From Rhyzopertha dominica (Eukaryota; Arthropoda; Insecta; Coleoptera; Bostrichidae), in contig QCXZ01000064.1 of assembly GCA_025024175.1 (NCBI GenBank), forward strand, positions 56,875,325 through 56,939,324: a stretch of 64,000 bases of DNA, read 5' to 3'. Below the pieces are notes generated by a model that had not been told where the DNA came from, made no database searches, and was given only the letters and a program-made list of their open reading frames with translations. Shown here in pieces: positions 24,473 through 36,272 of this stretch. The translations under genes were made by a program, and so were the position numbers. Numbering within the stretch: position 1 is the stretch's first letter; the number at the start of each line of letters is the position of its first letter.

Positions 24473-26860
24473 TATTAAGCGATTTTTACTTTTAAATATT
24501 ACCGACTTACAATATTTGTAATATTATTTTAATTGGAATTATGTTCTTATAACATCCACGAATAATACCCAAGAAAAGAAATTAGGAATGGGTACTTGTG
24601 GCCTGTCAGTTACTATTAGATATTATGAATGTTATTTTAGGAATTGTCCACGAAAACTGATCGTAATATTTACTAAGCAAATGGTGAAATAATTAAGTCA
24701 CTTAACGTGTTATGTACAAAATAAATATAAACAAACAATTAATATTTGTTATACGAGGGTTGTACTTTCTTATAGTATAAATGTAATACAAGAAAAGGTT
24801 AAGCTAGAAGAAAAGTGTAAGTTCGAAAAGGAACATAATAAACGGAAATACCAACCAACTATATTTTTTGTTTCCAATTTCTGAAGCTTCAAGAATTATG
24901 ATCAACGATTGAAAAATAGATTGCACCATCTAAATCAGTTTTACGTGATCGTTAAGGATACCGAAAGCCTTTCCCATATTTAGAATCTATGGAACAGTCA
25001 AACAAGCGTTGCAGCTTGCAAAACTAAGAAATGTAGAATTTAAATAGCTTTTTCATTGAGAATAGCGAATTCGGCAGGTCTGAACCTGATATATCTTCAA
25101 ATACGTATCTTTGAAATAAATTATTCTCAGCTTGTGAAAGAATTTGTTTCATTTTATTTGTATGGTCACCTACTTTAAAATTTTAGTCCACATCATCTCG
25201 GTGGGTGGATAGTTAGGAATGTTGATGCCTTAATCACTAGGATATCCACGTATATACGTGATTTGTAATATTTCATTGTATAAAGCAACTAAATATTTAA
25301 AATTGCTGTTATCAAGGTCATAGTACGAGGATGGGTTGAAAAATTGTTATTGTTAAACAGCGCCTATTAATTTGCAGTATAGCAACTCTCTCTTTTACAT
25401 CATACAAATCTCCTTTAACTACTTGTTAAAAAACTTGAAATAAATATGGCAGTTCCACTTAACTTTAAATAGTAATTATAATATTTATTGACGAGAATTT
25501 CTTTAGTCAAAACGTTATTGTCAACAAATTTTACCGCTATGATGATATACTTTTTTCACTAATCCGTTACTAAATAATAATATATAACAGTTCTAATTAG
25601 ATGTACTTATGACAGCCCTTAAATATGAAACTGTATTATTTATATCATATTATAACGCTCGATGGTTATATAGAAACGTTAAAACACTCACCTGATTCAC
25701 GTGGTATTAAAACCAAGTGGAACATTAATGAAAGTACTTATCTTTAGAGCACCATTAATCTAATCAAATTGGAAATCAAGACATCGTGCGAGTTGTAAGT
25801 GCTTTTTAAATCTATTAGAAGATACGAACCTTGGAGATAGTACCATGTTAATAAAACAACTGATCTTACATTGTACATGGTCTAACAAGGCACCTAAACT
25901 GTTGTAATAGCCTTGTGCAAATGAGAGTACAACGATTTGGTTATTTAGAAGACTCCACCGGTGTTGGTTTGAACTAGATACTGCGTCTATCGAGCTCTTA
26001 ATAAATGTCAAATATGCTTATCTATTAATATTTATGAAGCGTATTTAGTAAATTGGATTTTAAAAACGGATATATTACGTGTTGGTCATTAAAATTAAGC
26101 TGGTGTACTAATAATAATCTTTATTCCCAGCAGACCACAGGTTTATATCGAGTACAAAATATTAGTATATAGTAATGCAACTCTTTTACCATTTTAAAAA
26201 CCTGCCATACTATTTACTTTTCATTTACAGACACAGTTGGAACGGCACGTGACCCCTCATAAATCAAACCCTCTCTTTGTGATTTTGCGAATTTCCAGTG
26301 CCGGCTTTAAGCCGTTTTAAAACTCGTTTTTTGTTTGTGTAGTGTATATTATTCTAAGTACTTTTTTCATTCGGTTAATAAGAGGTTTTACATCGATCGT
26401 TTTTATTTACGTCTCAAAATGAATTGTACGTAGTTTTAGATGAGTAGCAACATTATTTTGCACAAGCAAAGTATATCTAGTTATAATGAAATTTGTAATC
26501 TAACTAGACAACATGCACATCTGAGCTTTTTTTAACATGCAAAGAAAAATCTCGCATTCCTAAATATTTTTCTTTTAATTTTTAACATTCCTGTAATATT
26601 TATATCCTGTGAATATGTTGAATGCTGTGCTAGCCGAAAATTATAAACGATACATTTCAATATTTTTACACTCTTTTAGCTATTGGAAACATGCGGTTAA
26701 CGGTTAGCATAACTAAATATGTAAATAAAAGACAGGTATTTTAAAAGAAAATAATAAGAATATATATATTTTTTATCTAAAGCTCTAAATACAAAAAATA
26801 ATTCCATACATCTATTATATTTTTACAAAGAAGTCTAACAAGTTTACACCGACATAACTT
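24473..26860. other. Intergenic, no gene seen
   Basis: AT-rich DNA upstream of LTA4H copy 2. Nothing convincing in either strand. A possible outer end of the following DDE transposon (CACGTGACCCCTCA near 26247) is loosely complementary to TGAGGGGCCGCC near 28373, too weak to call. Confidence 0.5.
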
Positions 26861-26867
26861 AAATATA

Positions 26868-28218
26868 TTAATTATCATCATCATCACTACTGTCAAATTC
26901 TGAATCACTGCTAGTATCATCATTAACATGCATTATAAAATTTTGAAAATTTGGGGATTCATAGCTATTTTCAATTTCAATAACATGCTTAATACAGATT
27001 TTCCACAGTTCTTTCGTTATACTACTTACTTCTCTACGCACTAAATCTACAACTCCCGAACCTAAACGCTGTTATGTATTGCTTCTTCGTATTCCTTTTT
27101 AAGCGTACTCCACACTAATTCAATTGGGTTTAGGACCCAATAATACAGTGGCAAACGCATAACTACATGTCCATGTTCTTTCACTAGTTCATCAACTCGA
27201 TATTGTTTAGGTATGTTGAGATTTTTTATTATTGTTAACAGATCTTTTTTGGTAACTTTTCCATCCGGAATTGTAATTTTATTCTTTTTCACATAATCAG
27301 TTATTTCTATTTTTTGTAGCTGATGTTGGCGCCTTGTTTATTAATTTAGAATGCTAACACGCGTTATTCATGACTATAACAGATCCTGGTGGTAGCCCTG
27401 GCAGCAACTGCTGCTGAAACCAAGTTTCAAAAAGTGCAGAGTTCATGTCGCAATGGTAGTCAGCAGAACAATTTTGTATCTGTTCCGCTGACAGTAATAA
27501 GCCATTTTCCACCCATCCATCACTTCCTCCCGCGTGAAGAATTATAATTCTTTTTCCTCTCGAAAGCGATGCTTGCAGAACGCAGTTATATGTCCCATCT
27601 GTCAGACCTCTTTTATCAAGTCGTGGATGTTGTACCATGTTTCATCCAAATATACGATATTACGATTTTCTTGGCGGTACCTTCTGATTTCGTTTTTATA
27701 ATCCCATCTCATTCTTTTTAGTCGGGTTGATTCCATCATGGACAAACGTTGGGTTAATGTACTATAATTAAATCTGATGCTCCTCAAGTATTTTCTGAAC
27801 CACTCTTCGCAATAACTTATGTCATATCCTAATTCCAAAAGTTTTAATTTCAGACTTGCCGTAGTTGGAACTTTATTTTCCTTGTACATTTGGTAAATCA
27901 CTTTTTAAATTTCTATCCCAAGCTCTTTTGATATATTTAGAAATTTCTCCGAATTGAGTGATTTTCTCGAATTGCCTTTATTTTCTATAATATCTCTCAC
28001 AGTCGTGTAGGGGACACCAACCATTTCACTTGTCACTTTTAACGGAGCACTGCACTTTTTTTTTTCAAAAAATTTTATACATTTTTTACGATTTCTTTGG
28101 CATCTTGGGTAAGGTAACGACGATTCCTCTTGTTTTCTTCAATTTGCACTTCCATGTCAGCGTCAGCAACTTCATTCTGAGCGGTACTTGGAGCAGCTTT
28201 TTCCCAAGGACGGAACAT
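26868..28218 (-). pseudogene. DDE transposase (IS630/mariner-type, acidic-tail family), broken
   Basis: Minus-strand reading from the ATG at 28216-28218 to the stop at 26868-26870. It has an N-terminal helix-turn-helix region (28000-28200), a segment with the first catalytic Asp in YLDETWYN (about 27625-27650), then HAGGSDGWVENGLL, LLPGLPPGSVIVMNN and LNPIELVWSTLK with the final Glu. An acidic tail rich in Asp/Ser ends the protein. This order is typical of a DDE family widespread in insects. The second catalytic Asp (normally VMDNA) is Asn here (VMNNA). Frameshifts occur at an A run near 28065, around 27320-27360 and near 27060. The copy is therefore inactive. Confidence 0.88.
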
Positions 28219-28580
28219 TTTGCGCTTCTCTTGTCTCGCGCACAGAAATACTAAGACTGAATGCTAGTTTTGGTTTGACTAGTAGTGAACTTTAAATAAT
28301 CCGACCATGCTTAACCATCTTCCGAAAATGGGACCTAAATTTAAGGTAATTCGTTTATTTGCGGTAACTTGTGAGGGGCCGCCTGCTAATAATAATCAAC
28401 ACACAACAGTAGCAAAAAGCATCATATCTATATCTACAACAAAAAAACAAAATAAAAGGAAAACATATGTATTAAATTACAATAGATTCATCTTTTTCGA
28501 ACAGTACCTGCAAGGCTCTTTTAGTTCGGGGAAGATGAAAGCGGTCATAAAAAATGTCAAACTTGGTGGTATAGTGGACG

Positions 28581-29334
28581 TTATACAGTCGAAAGCACAA
28601 GAATAAAGAGCAGTGAAATGGTGATATGGATGTGGTATTTCATAATAAAAAAAGCAATGCCACATCTGCTAGTTGGCTTAGGGACAATAAGTTCAATATA
28701 TTGGAGCAATACAGAACTGTGTATATAACTATGTAAAAGTTTCTGCAAAAAAATCAAGCTCAAAACTCTCCTACGAGTGCCGAGAGAGTATTCATCAACA
28801 ATACTAAGAAGCTTTTTCTGACTGCAGTGTCTAACCGTATACACATCAAACATCTTGAGATAAACGTATTTCACCATATTTCCGAGAACGCACTCGAGTA
28901 AGTCTATGTAAGCTCGGTGACTTGGTTTCCATGTTATACAGCAGTATTCCATCTTAGATATAACAAGCGAATAGAAAAGGCACGTCACATATCGTACACC
29001 AGTAAAGTCCTTATAAGGACTATAGTGTTACGAATTACAAAGCCTAGTATTTTCATAGCTTTATTGGTGACATTTTGTATATGCGGAATAAATGTTAAGT
29101 TCCTATCCATCAGTACACCTAGGTCTAAGATCTAGCTGCAGTTATCTAAGGCATGTCCAAGTACATTATAATAAAATTTTATTATACTAGTAATTCCTGG
29201 TAAACGATATTGTCTTGCATTTACTAACGTTCAGTTGAAGTTGTCTGTCCAGATCATCCCGCAGCAACAAGCAATCGTAGACAGTTTCAATCGTTCTGCA
29301 TATCTTAAGATCATCGGCATAATTATATACACTG
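28581..29334 (-). pseudogene. Jockey-type LINE reverse transcriptase, 3' part
   Basis: Reading the minus strand from 29334: SSVYNYADDLKICRTIETVY contains the RT catalytic YADD, followed by QLQLNVSKCK. Further on come SLVISKMEYCCITWKPS and RRRVLSLIFLQKLLHS, typical of the C-terminal part of jockey-clade ORF2. The reading is interrupted by stops and is cut at 29335 by the Mutator-like element. The 5' remainder is at 31646-31915. Confidence 0.85.
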
Positions 29335-29343
29335 CTATTTAAC
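29335..29343. repeat. Left target-site duplication of the Mutator-like element
   Basis: CTATTTAAC, identical to 31637-31645, on the outer side of the left terminal repeat. Confidence 0.93.
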
Positions 29344-29354
29344 GGCATTTTCCC

Positions 29355-29459
29355 GATTCGCCAACTCTCGTTTCGCCAACTGAAAAATTTCTACCTGTTT
29401 TAGTGCTATTTCGCCAACTCCAAGGGCAATCCCCTTTAAAGGTGTTGCGTTTTGCCAAC
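29355..29459 (+). repeat. Left end iterated motif of the MULE (four copies)
   Basis: GATTCGCCAAC at 29355-29365, GTTTCGCCAAC at 29370-29380, ATTTCGCCAAC at 29408-29418 and GTTTTGCCAAC at 29449-29459. They are probable transposase-binding sites by analogy with other transposons that have repeated subterminal motifs. Confidence 0.85.
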
Positions 29460-29749
29460 CACTGATTAGGCCGGGGTCAGAGTGGTTTCTAGTAATCTTT
29501 ACAATTGGGTTTATGACATGAGCAGGTAGTAGGTTTATAAATCTGCATTGTAAAACCCCTTTTACCAAGAAAATGCAACAAGGTTATAAAAACCTTTTAT
29601 TATACACATTTTTGTTATCTACTTCTATTACTTTTATTAGGGTTAGGGGTGGTGTTATGTTTATAAATCGCAAGTACCTAAGCAAAAGATATTTATTCTT
29701 CTTTTGGACGTAGTAGAGTTACATTGAAAAGAAACACTAGGTTAAAACA

Positions 29750-31112
29750 ATGGAAAATTTCGAATTAATTGAAACAAAACGAGGTCAGCCTTTGATTCTT
29801 TATTCGGGATACAGGCTGGTGTTTTCGAAAAAAAAATAAAAACGGTACGACGCGTTGGAGGTGCAACGATAGAAAGTGCAGTGGAAGCCTGGTAACCAAT
29901 GAAGAGAAAAAAATAGTGTCGGAGAAACAGCACACATACAACTCTAACTGTGCTAAAAATGAAGTAGCGAAGAAANTGTTTGTGTGCAAAAAGAGGGTCA
30001 GAGAAGAACACCTACCGATTGGACAAATATTCGAACAGACGATGATGCCTTTAATGGACGCTGGATATGAGTTTGTTACCGATATGCCTTCTTTAGAGCG
30101 TGTGAAGTCTACACTTTATCGGCAAAGAAATATTGCACTCGGTGTTACGACCTTTCGGTGCAGAAGTGAAATTGTGTTACCAAATCATCTTACGGACAAT
30201 TTTTTATTTGTGGACAACGGTGGCGAAGATCGAATTTTTGCGTTTGCTAGTGAGGAAGCAAGACAATTGTTGGTGACTACGTCTGATTATTTTGCAGACG
30301 GAACATTTAAAAGCTGCTGTCGAAATTTCGATCAACTTTATACCATACACGGTGACATCGGGAGTAATGGTGACGTTACAAACATCATTCCTTTAATCTA
30401 TGCAGTATTGCCAGACAGAAGCGAAAGAACATATATACGATTGTTTGACGAAATCAAATTACGTTTACCATTTTGGCAGCCAAAACCATTTAAGGTCGAC
30501 TATGAAATAGCAGCAATCACAGCGTTCCGGAAGTCATTTCCAAATTCTGTTGTGAAAGGTTGTAACTTTCATTATAATCAAAGCATATGGAGACGAGTGC
30601 ATCGTCTTGGGTTGTGCGCAGCATATAATGAAGATTCAGAAATAAGAAGACATATTCGCATGTGTGCTGCACTGTCACATTTGCCCCGCAGTGCAATAGA
30701 CGACGGATGGTTGTATATAATGGAACACGCACCGCAAAATGATTTGTTAGAAGAATTCAACGACTACTTCGTAGAGCAGTGGCTAGAAAATAGTGCAATG
30801 CAAGATATGTGGATTTGTTGTGGAGAGAGACATAGAACAACAAATGCGGTGGAGGGATGGCATAACCGCTTAAACAGAAATATAGGAAAAATAAATCCTC
30901 ACATTTATGAACTAATTAAATCATTAAAAGAAGATTCAAAATTCTACGCTTTTCAAGCTCGACAGACCGAAATTGGAATGACTCCTAGAAAACGATTAAA
31001 AAAATATGTGAATGTTGACAATTTAATACACAGTGCAGTGTCCGAATTTGTTAGGGGCAATATTCACGTAGGTGACTGTTTATCTAAATTAGTATATGTT
31101 ATTAAATTTTAA
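29750..31112 (+). pseudogene. FLYWCH zinc-finger plus MULE transposase, one frameshift
   Basis: ATG at 29750, stop at 31110-31112. The first ~75 codons form a FLYWCH-type zinc finger (RLVFSK...TTRWRCNDRKCSGSL...HTYNSNC), a DNA-binding module often joined to MULE transposases. The MULE domain follows: FADGTFKSC with the first Asp, KVDYEIAAI with the second, CNFHYNQSIWRRV carrying the usual C-x2-H, and NAVEGWHNRLNRN with the Glu. The single break is a run of nine A at 29828-29836, where eight would keep the frame open. One N lies at 29976. Apart from this the 398-codon downstream frame is intact, so the element is young, or the break is a homopolymer assembly error. Confidence 0.92.
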
Positions 31113-31541
31113 TCATTGCGACATTACTTTCATGTTTGACCGTATGTTGAATTTGTTATATATTGTTGTTCTTATATGAATACTGAATCTCAGGAAATTG
31201 TATGCAGTTCACTGATTATGTACAACACTTTTATAAAGCATGTTTTTTTATTATTGTTGTAGGTATATTATTTTATCAGGTTAAGTTGTAATAGAAAAAT
31301 TTGTCTATCTGTTTTTTTTTGTCTATGTAAATAAAATCTCTATGAGTTAGACTGTGTTTCATTACATACGATACTAGTTGTTTTAACACTAAATAACCCA
31401 ACCAAACAACTAAATAATCAGGTGAGTATAATAATCCGCAACGCGACATTAGGGTGGTCAATACTTTGGTTCTAAGAAGCAATCTCATTACTTATTCTAT
31501 ACAATAAGTAGGTAAGTAATAAATATCTATATTGTCGTACG

Positions 31542-31625
31542 GTTGGCGAAACGCAACTCATCCAGGCTACCTGCCGAATACGGTTGGCAAAACGGGAAAG
31601 TTGGCGAAACGGGAGTTGGCGAATC
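31542..31625 (-). repeat. Right end iterated motif of the MULE (four copies)
   Basis: Inverted copies at 31542-31552, 31583-31593, 31600-31610 and 31615-31625, mirroring the four copies at the left end. Confidence 0.85.
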
Positions 31626-31636
31626 GGCACTAAATC

Positions 31637-31645
31637 CTATTTAAC
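31637..31645. repeat. Right target-site duplication of the Mutator-like element
   Basis: CTATTTAAC, identical to 29335-29343. Confidence 0.93.
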
Positions 31646-31915
31646 TGGTAACAACATAATTGTAGAACATTAGAACATTACAAACATCAGGGGGCGCAAA
31701 TTAGAGCCCTGCACATCCTCTCCTCATATACCATATGACCAGGATTCCAAGTGCATGCTCTCCTTTGATCAACAAATTGCCAATCAAAACCTTTTCAGGT
31801 CACTATTCAATGAGTCTTCAGCGCGACCAATAAACAAAATGTATTCCCTACAAGTCTCCTTCCTAATATCTTTTCTCAATTTCCTTAGCATGTCTAGGTG
31901 AAATATGTTATTATT
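31646..31915 (-). pseudogene. Jockey-type LINE, upstream part split off by the MULE
   Basis: On the minus strand the frames read WQFVDQRRACTWNPGHMVYE, like the region just before the RT domain of jockey-clade LINEs, and then run toward the YADD motif on the other side of the MULE. Much of the RT domain between the two is missing, so the LINE was already deleted internally before the MULE inserted. Confidence 0.65.
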
Positions 31916-32421
31916 CTTATACCATTATAACTACGTTAGTTAACCGCTATTAAGAATTAGTTACTCAAATTTCAGAGATGTGAGTGTACGCGAGTGGTTG
32001 ATATCTAGGTACAATGAGTTCGAAAAGTATGGAAATCGTTTTAGGTTTTCACAGAAAGGCTTCGAATACGTCAGCTTTATCAGAAATTAATTTTTTTTTG
32101 TTCGTAATCGGCAATTTTTTTAAATGGCAATTCATTTTTTCAGCAAAAAATAGGTTCAAATTATTTCATTTCGAAAATCAATAAAACTTACTAGAATCAA
32201 CATCAACAAAAAACGGCTATAAGAAGTTGAAATAATTAAGGTTCTGTACAAATAATGCATTGCACTGCGCGTCTTTTAAGAAAGTGATGTAGTGCCCATT
32301 GTTGTTTTTCATAACTTCGCTATCAAACACTGTTTTTCACCAATTAGAGTAATGCTGTTCACTACTGCAACCTATAGAGCCTAAAAAATTCTAGTTCTCT
32401 ACTAACAAAAAAACAATCGAT

Positions 32422-32634
32422 ATGCATTTCTACCGTTTTCTGGAACAAAAAGGAATGATTGAAAAAAGTGATATACAGGGGAGGCACAAAATTGTTCTGG
32501 AGATTTCTAAACGAATTTGCCTTCCTCATTTGAAAAACCTCGGGATTCCTAAATCTGCGAAATTATCTCGAAATGATCTAAACATGTGCCGGGTAATTTA
32601 TATTCTTAACTTTTACAGCTGGTATTTCCCTTAA
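32422..32634 (+). CDS. Unidentified open frame, possible exon
   Basis: A 70-codon frame starting MHFYRFLEQKGMIEKSD and containing GRHKIVLEISKRICLPHLK. The composition is protein-like (charged, few low-complexity runs). A possible splice donor (CGG followed by GTAATT) lies near 32590. I do not recognise the family. It could be a host exon or a piece of a mobile element. Confidence 0.3.
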   Translation: MHFYRFLEQKGMIEKSDIQGRHKIVLEISKRICLPHLKNLGIPKSAKLSRNDLNMCRVIYILNFYSWYFP

Positions 32635-32916
32635 TATCATTTGCGGCACTAAGATATAAAAGCGACTATGGTTATACAACCTTTTTTTACAACATTGTTA
32701 TACTGTATAATAATTGTTTGTAGTGTAACACGGCCGCGCTGTATCAAGTAGTAGCTTTCAAATAAGTTGCTCATTTTTTATATTTCGTAGGTATCTCAGT
32801 CATGCAGATTTAAAATACTTTTATGTGCGTTATACCTATACATTCATTAGGTGAAAAATACTTTTGTTTTTAATACTAATATAATGCTAACATATTTTAA
32901 TCATTAAAAAAAGAAC

Positions 32917-33094
32917 AAGTTTACCTGAAATCCCTCTAGGACGCAACTTGAACGGTAATATAGAACCAGAACATACTAAAGACTGGCTTCTTGAGTTCCT
33001 CAGATTCGTGCAAAAAGAAATAGAAAATAGGGAACGAATGAGTTTTCTAACTGTCAAATATGACATAGAAACAGAAAGGAAGTGGGTACTGCAG
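32917..33094 (+). CDS. Unidentified open frame, possible second exon
   Basis: The frame reads TEPEIP-like residues, then GNIEPEHTKDWLLEFLRFVQ and VKYDIETERKWVLQ, and ends at CAG followed by GTAGGT, a good splice donor (about 33095). It may belong with the frame at 32422. No catalytic motif or known domain is visible. The function is unknown, and a minisatellite begins 35 bp further on. Confidence 0.3.
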
Positions 33095-33130
33095 GTAGGT
33101 ACGACGCGCAGAAGGGCCACGTACATTTTT

Positions 33131-33716
33131 ATTTTTAATTCTGACTTAAATCTCAGAATTCTGAGATTAATCTTGAAGTTCAGAGTAATCCCGTAATTCT
33201 GACTTCAGTTTCGGAATTCCGAGTTTATTTTAGGAATTCTGCCTTTAATCTCTGGTTACCTGGCTTTAATCACGGAATTCCAAGCTTATTTTAGGAATCC
33301 CAACTTTATTTTCGGAATTCTGACTTTATTCACGAAATGCCGATTTTAATTTTTCTGGATACCTGACTTTAAATTTGGAATTTTGACATTAATCTGAAAA
33401 TCTCGAGTTTATTCTCGTAATTCCAGCTTTAATCGCGGAATTTCGACTTTATATTTTTGGAATTCAAACTTTGTTCTCTTGATACCCGCAATTCCGACTT
33501 TAAAAACAGAATTCTAATTTTAATGTCGGAATACGAAATAATTTTGGAATTCCGAGTTTATTCCCGTAACTTCGACTTTAATATAAAAATTCTGAGTTTA
33601 TTCTCGGAATTCCAATTTTAATGTCGCAATTCTGACTTAAAACTCTGAATTCCGACTTTAATTTTGCAATTCCGACTTTGAAAATGGAATTCCGACTTTA
33701 ATCTCGCAATTCCGCT
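33131..33716. repeat. Minisatellite, ~20-bp unit based on GGAATTCCGACTTTAATCTC
   Basis: About 29 imperfect head-to-tail units, each built from a GAATTC-like hexamer, a GACTTTA core and a short variable spacer. The last units (33640-33715) are the cleanest. The older, more diverged units lie toward 33131. Confidence 0.9.
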
Positions 33717-33719
33717 GGA

Positions 33720-34600
33720 GGACAGCGGAATATTAATACCTACTAATGTTANAGGACCTAAAACTTATATTATGTCATATAGCTCCATTCAAGAATACCC
33801 TGTATTATACACAGCCTTGTTAATAAATAAACATGTTATTCAATTCTCCACCGACTNATTTTGTACATCTATGTAAAAGAAATAACAATATAGTTAAGTA
33901 AAATTACATGTCGTCTTGGGGTATGGTATTAAATTATTAGTTAATTTGGAGTTAATGGACTACTTTGACTTATTTAAATACTGTATAAATCACATTTAAT
34001 TTTTTTACATGTGAATGCAACAAAACCTCCAACTTAAAATCTTAAAATCGCAAGTACTAATCAGTGGGCGGACTAACTTTTTTGGAGTCTCGGGGCAACC
34101 CCTAATTGTTGTGTACAAGTAGGTTTACATTATTAAACACACAACAAAAGGACTTGAATTCGTATAGAGAGTGAAACATCCTTAAATAGCTAGACAAATT
34201 TGCACTAGAAATTTATTAACCCCCCCCCCTTTAATTATAGCTTAAAACGAATTAAATCCTGAACAACGGGAACATGTTAACAGCCAATTCAAACCTTACT
34301 TCTACAACCTACTCAAGATGAACTAGTACAACATATAGCTTGAAACTGCAAGAGGGGGCAGGTATACAGAAATTCGTGACTGGCTTGTAGGGAAAACATA
34401 ATATATTTAGATAAATTTATATTCTACGATTGCGAAAAAGTTTCTAAAAAAAGTAACTACTTTTAGTTTTCGTTTGAACTTTCAGAGCTACTTCTGAGGA
34501 AGACACCGACATGTCATCGTAACTACTTTTATTTTCATGAATCCTGTATTTCTACCACCTACACCCAAAGCTGCATAAAAACATTCTTTTAGAGGTAAAG
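33720..34600. other. Gene-free stretch
   Basis: AT-rich sequence with two N, a C run near 34221 and no recognisable gene. CTGAGGAAGACACCGACATG near 34495 resembles a retroelement tail but is too short to assign. Confidence 0.45.
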
Positions 34601-34605
34601 AAGTA

Positions 34606-35548
34606 ATGTTTTTGGGTTATAAAGCGGTAAACAAGGGGTGGGAAATTGAAACCATAAAATATCTTTTGTTCAATATTTCAATAGGACTTAAATGTTATAG
34701 TTTACTGTATGCCGACGATTTAAAGCTGTTTGCCTCTCTTCAGTCCCTCGATGATGCACATAATCTTCAAAACGATCTCGAAAGTATTGAAAATTGGTGT
34801 CTGGTCAATAAGTTACCGCTGAATATACAAAAATGTTTTGCATGTTCATACTACGGGGTCCATAATCCAATTATTTCCGACTAAATTATAAGCGAGAACA
34901 AGCTATCCCGGCGCGATACCATAAAAGACCTTGGAGTTATCTTTGACAGGAACTTGAGTTTTGTCCCCCATGCAACTGACTGTATTTTGCGCATGTACGC
35001 TCAAAATTATAGAGTATTGCTCTATGGGCTCCAGGATATGACACCTACATCGATAATGTAGAAAGTGTACAAAGACGTTTTCTCAAATTCTTGTCTTTTG
35101 CTTCTAATGGTGTCTATCCAGCTGTAGGTTACCCTAACGATCTATTGTTAAAAAAATTGAAATGCGCAGTTTATTTGCTTGTAGANAGCTTTATTCAATT
35201 ATATTTCTATATAAAATAATATCTGGGCAGGTGAATTGTNCATCCTTACTTATGCAATTGTACTTNAGAGTTCCGCGACCAGCCAGTCGTAATATCGATT
35301 GTTTTTATTTACCTTACGCTCATACAAATTTACTTAAGCTTTCTCCTGTATACGTTATGTATAGTAACTATAATTCTGTTTGTGATTTACTTGACTTTTT
35401 CTCCTGTAGTGTTCGTGAAATCGAGAATTGTGTATGCTTTCCTTATGTGTAATATCTTATTATTATTGTTATTTTCCTCACCTGTAATTGGCTTCGGCTG
35501 TTTGGTGATGTATCCAAGTAAATAAATAAATAAATAAATAAATAAATT
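34606..35548 (+). pseudogene. Jockey-type LINE, 3' part with AAATA tail
   Basis: 34606-34884 encodes LLYADDLKLFASLQSLDD, with RT motif C, and then ENWCLVNKLPLNIQKC. The next frame reads KLSRRDTIKDLGVIFDRNLSF (34890-34960). The C-terminal part is in 35160-35452 with several N. A tail of seven or so AAAT units at 35517-35548 marks the 3' end. Stops between the segments show it is dead. Confidence 0.85.
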
Positions 35549-36272
35549 AGACGTAGTTTCTAGTTATTCGTGGGAAACTAAAAATATTTGTTTGAACAAT
35601 ACGTTTCGAGAGTAGGTACTTCGAGTTTAGAAAATCAGTTTTCATTAATATCTGATCTGTTAAGGAAGAGCCTCATTTCAGCTTGTAGGCAAGCAATTTT
35701 TTCATCTAGGTTTTTATTATTTTTACATCCCTGACGCCTGAGTAAAATGGTTTTTTCTCTAGTTGTCAGTTTTTTTTATTACTTTTGAGCAGTTGTAAGA
35801 TGCGTGGAATAATTATAACTGAAATGAAATTAACAAAATGTGTCAAATATTAAAAGAAATAAGGACAGCAAAGTCGTATTGACAGATTTATTACAGTGCC
35901 ACATTAATGATAAAAAAATTCACTAACGTTTGAGCAAAGTTAGTTCAGTTTTTGCAAAAAGGTCATCAGTTTTTCTTAATCAGTAACACGACTGCTTGAA
36001 AATATACAAAATCATAAAAATTAAAACTGAACTAACACCAGGGGCATAGTAACTAATAACTTACTTGGTAGATGGACACCACAATCGTTAAATATAACAT
36101 AATCGAATAAACATTACAGTTAACATACAAAAATATTAACATTTAGAACATCGCAGTTGTCACACGAATACAGAGTATTAAGTTATTTAGAATAAAATAT
36201 ATCTACGTATTTAGTAGATATCATAATTAGTCTGAAACAGTATAAACTAATCGTAGTACTAGATACCAAAAC
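35549..36272. other. Intergenic, 3' flank of the anillin-like gene
   Basis: AT-rich; no gene or clear element seen. It should contain the 3' UTR of the minus-strand anillin-like gene. Confidence 0.5.

Larger units (their letters stand above)
29344..31636 (+). mobile_element. Mutator-like (MULE) DNA transposon with FLYWCH-MULE transposase
   Basis: Complete 2,293-bp element. A perfect 9-bp direct repeat CTATTTAAC flanks it (29335-29343 and 31637-31645), the size expected for Mutator-type insertion. The ends are inverted: CCGATTCGCCAACTC on the left (about 29353) and its complement at about 31613-31627. Four copies of an 11-bp motif, G-T/A-TTCGCCAAC or close variants, lie at each end, all pointing inward. 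One transposase-like frame lies between. It is inserted inside a LINE. Confidence 0.95.

Noticed and set aside
26240..28390. Terminal inverted repeats of the 27-kb DDE element
   Set aside because: Only about ten complementary positions (around CCCCTCA) could be paired and no target duplication was found.
34485..34515. CTGAGGAAGACACCGACATG as another hammerhead core
   Set aside because: The CTGATGA motif is not intact, stem II does not form and GAAA is absent.
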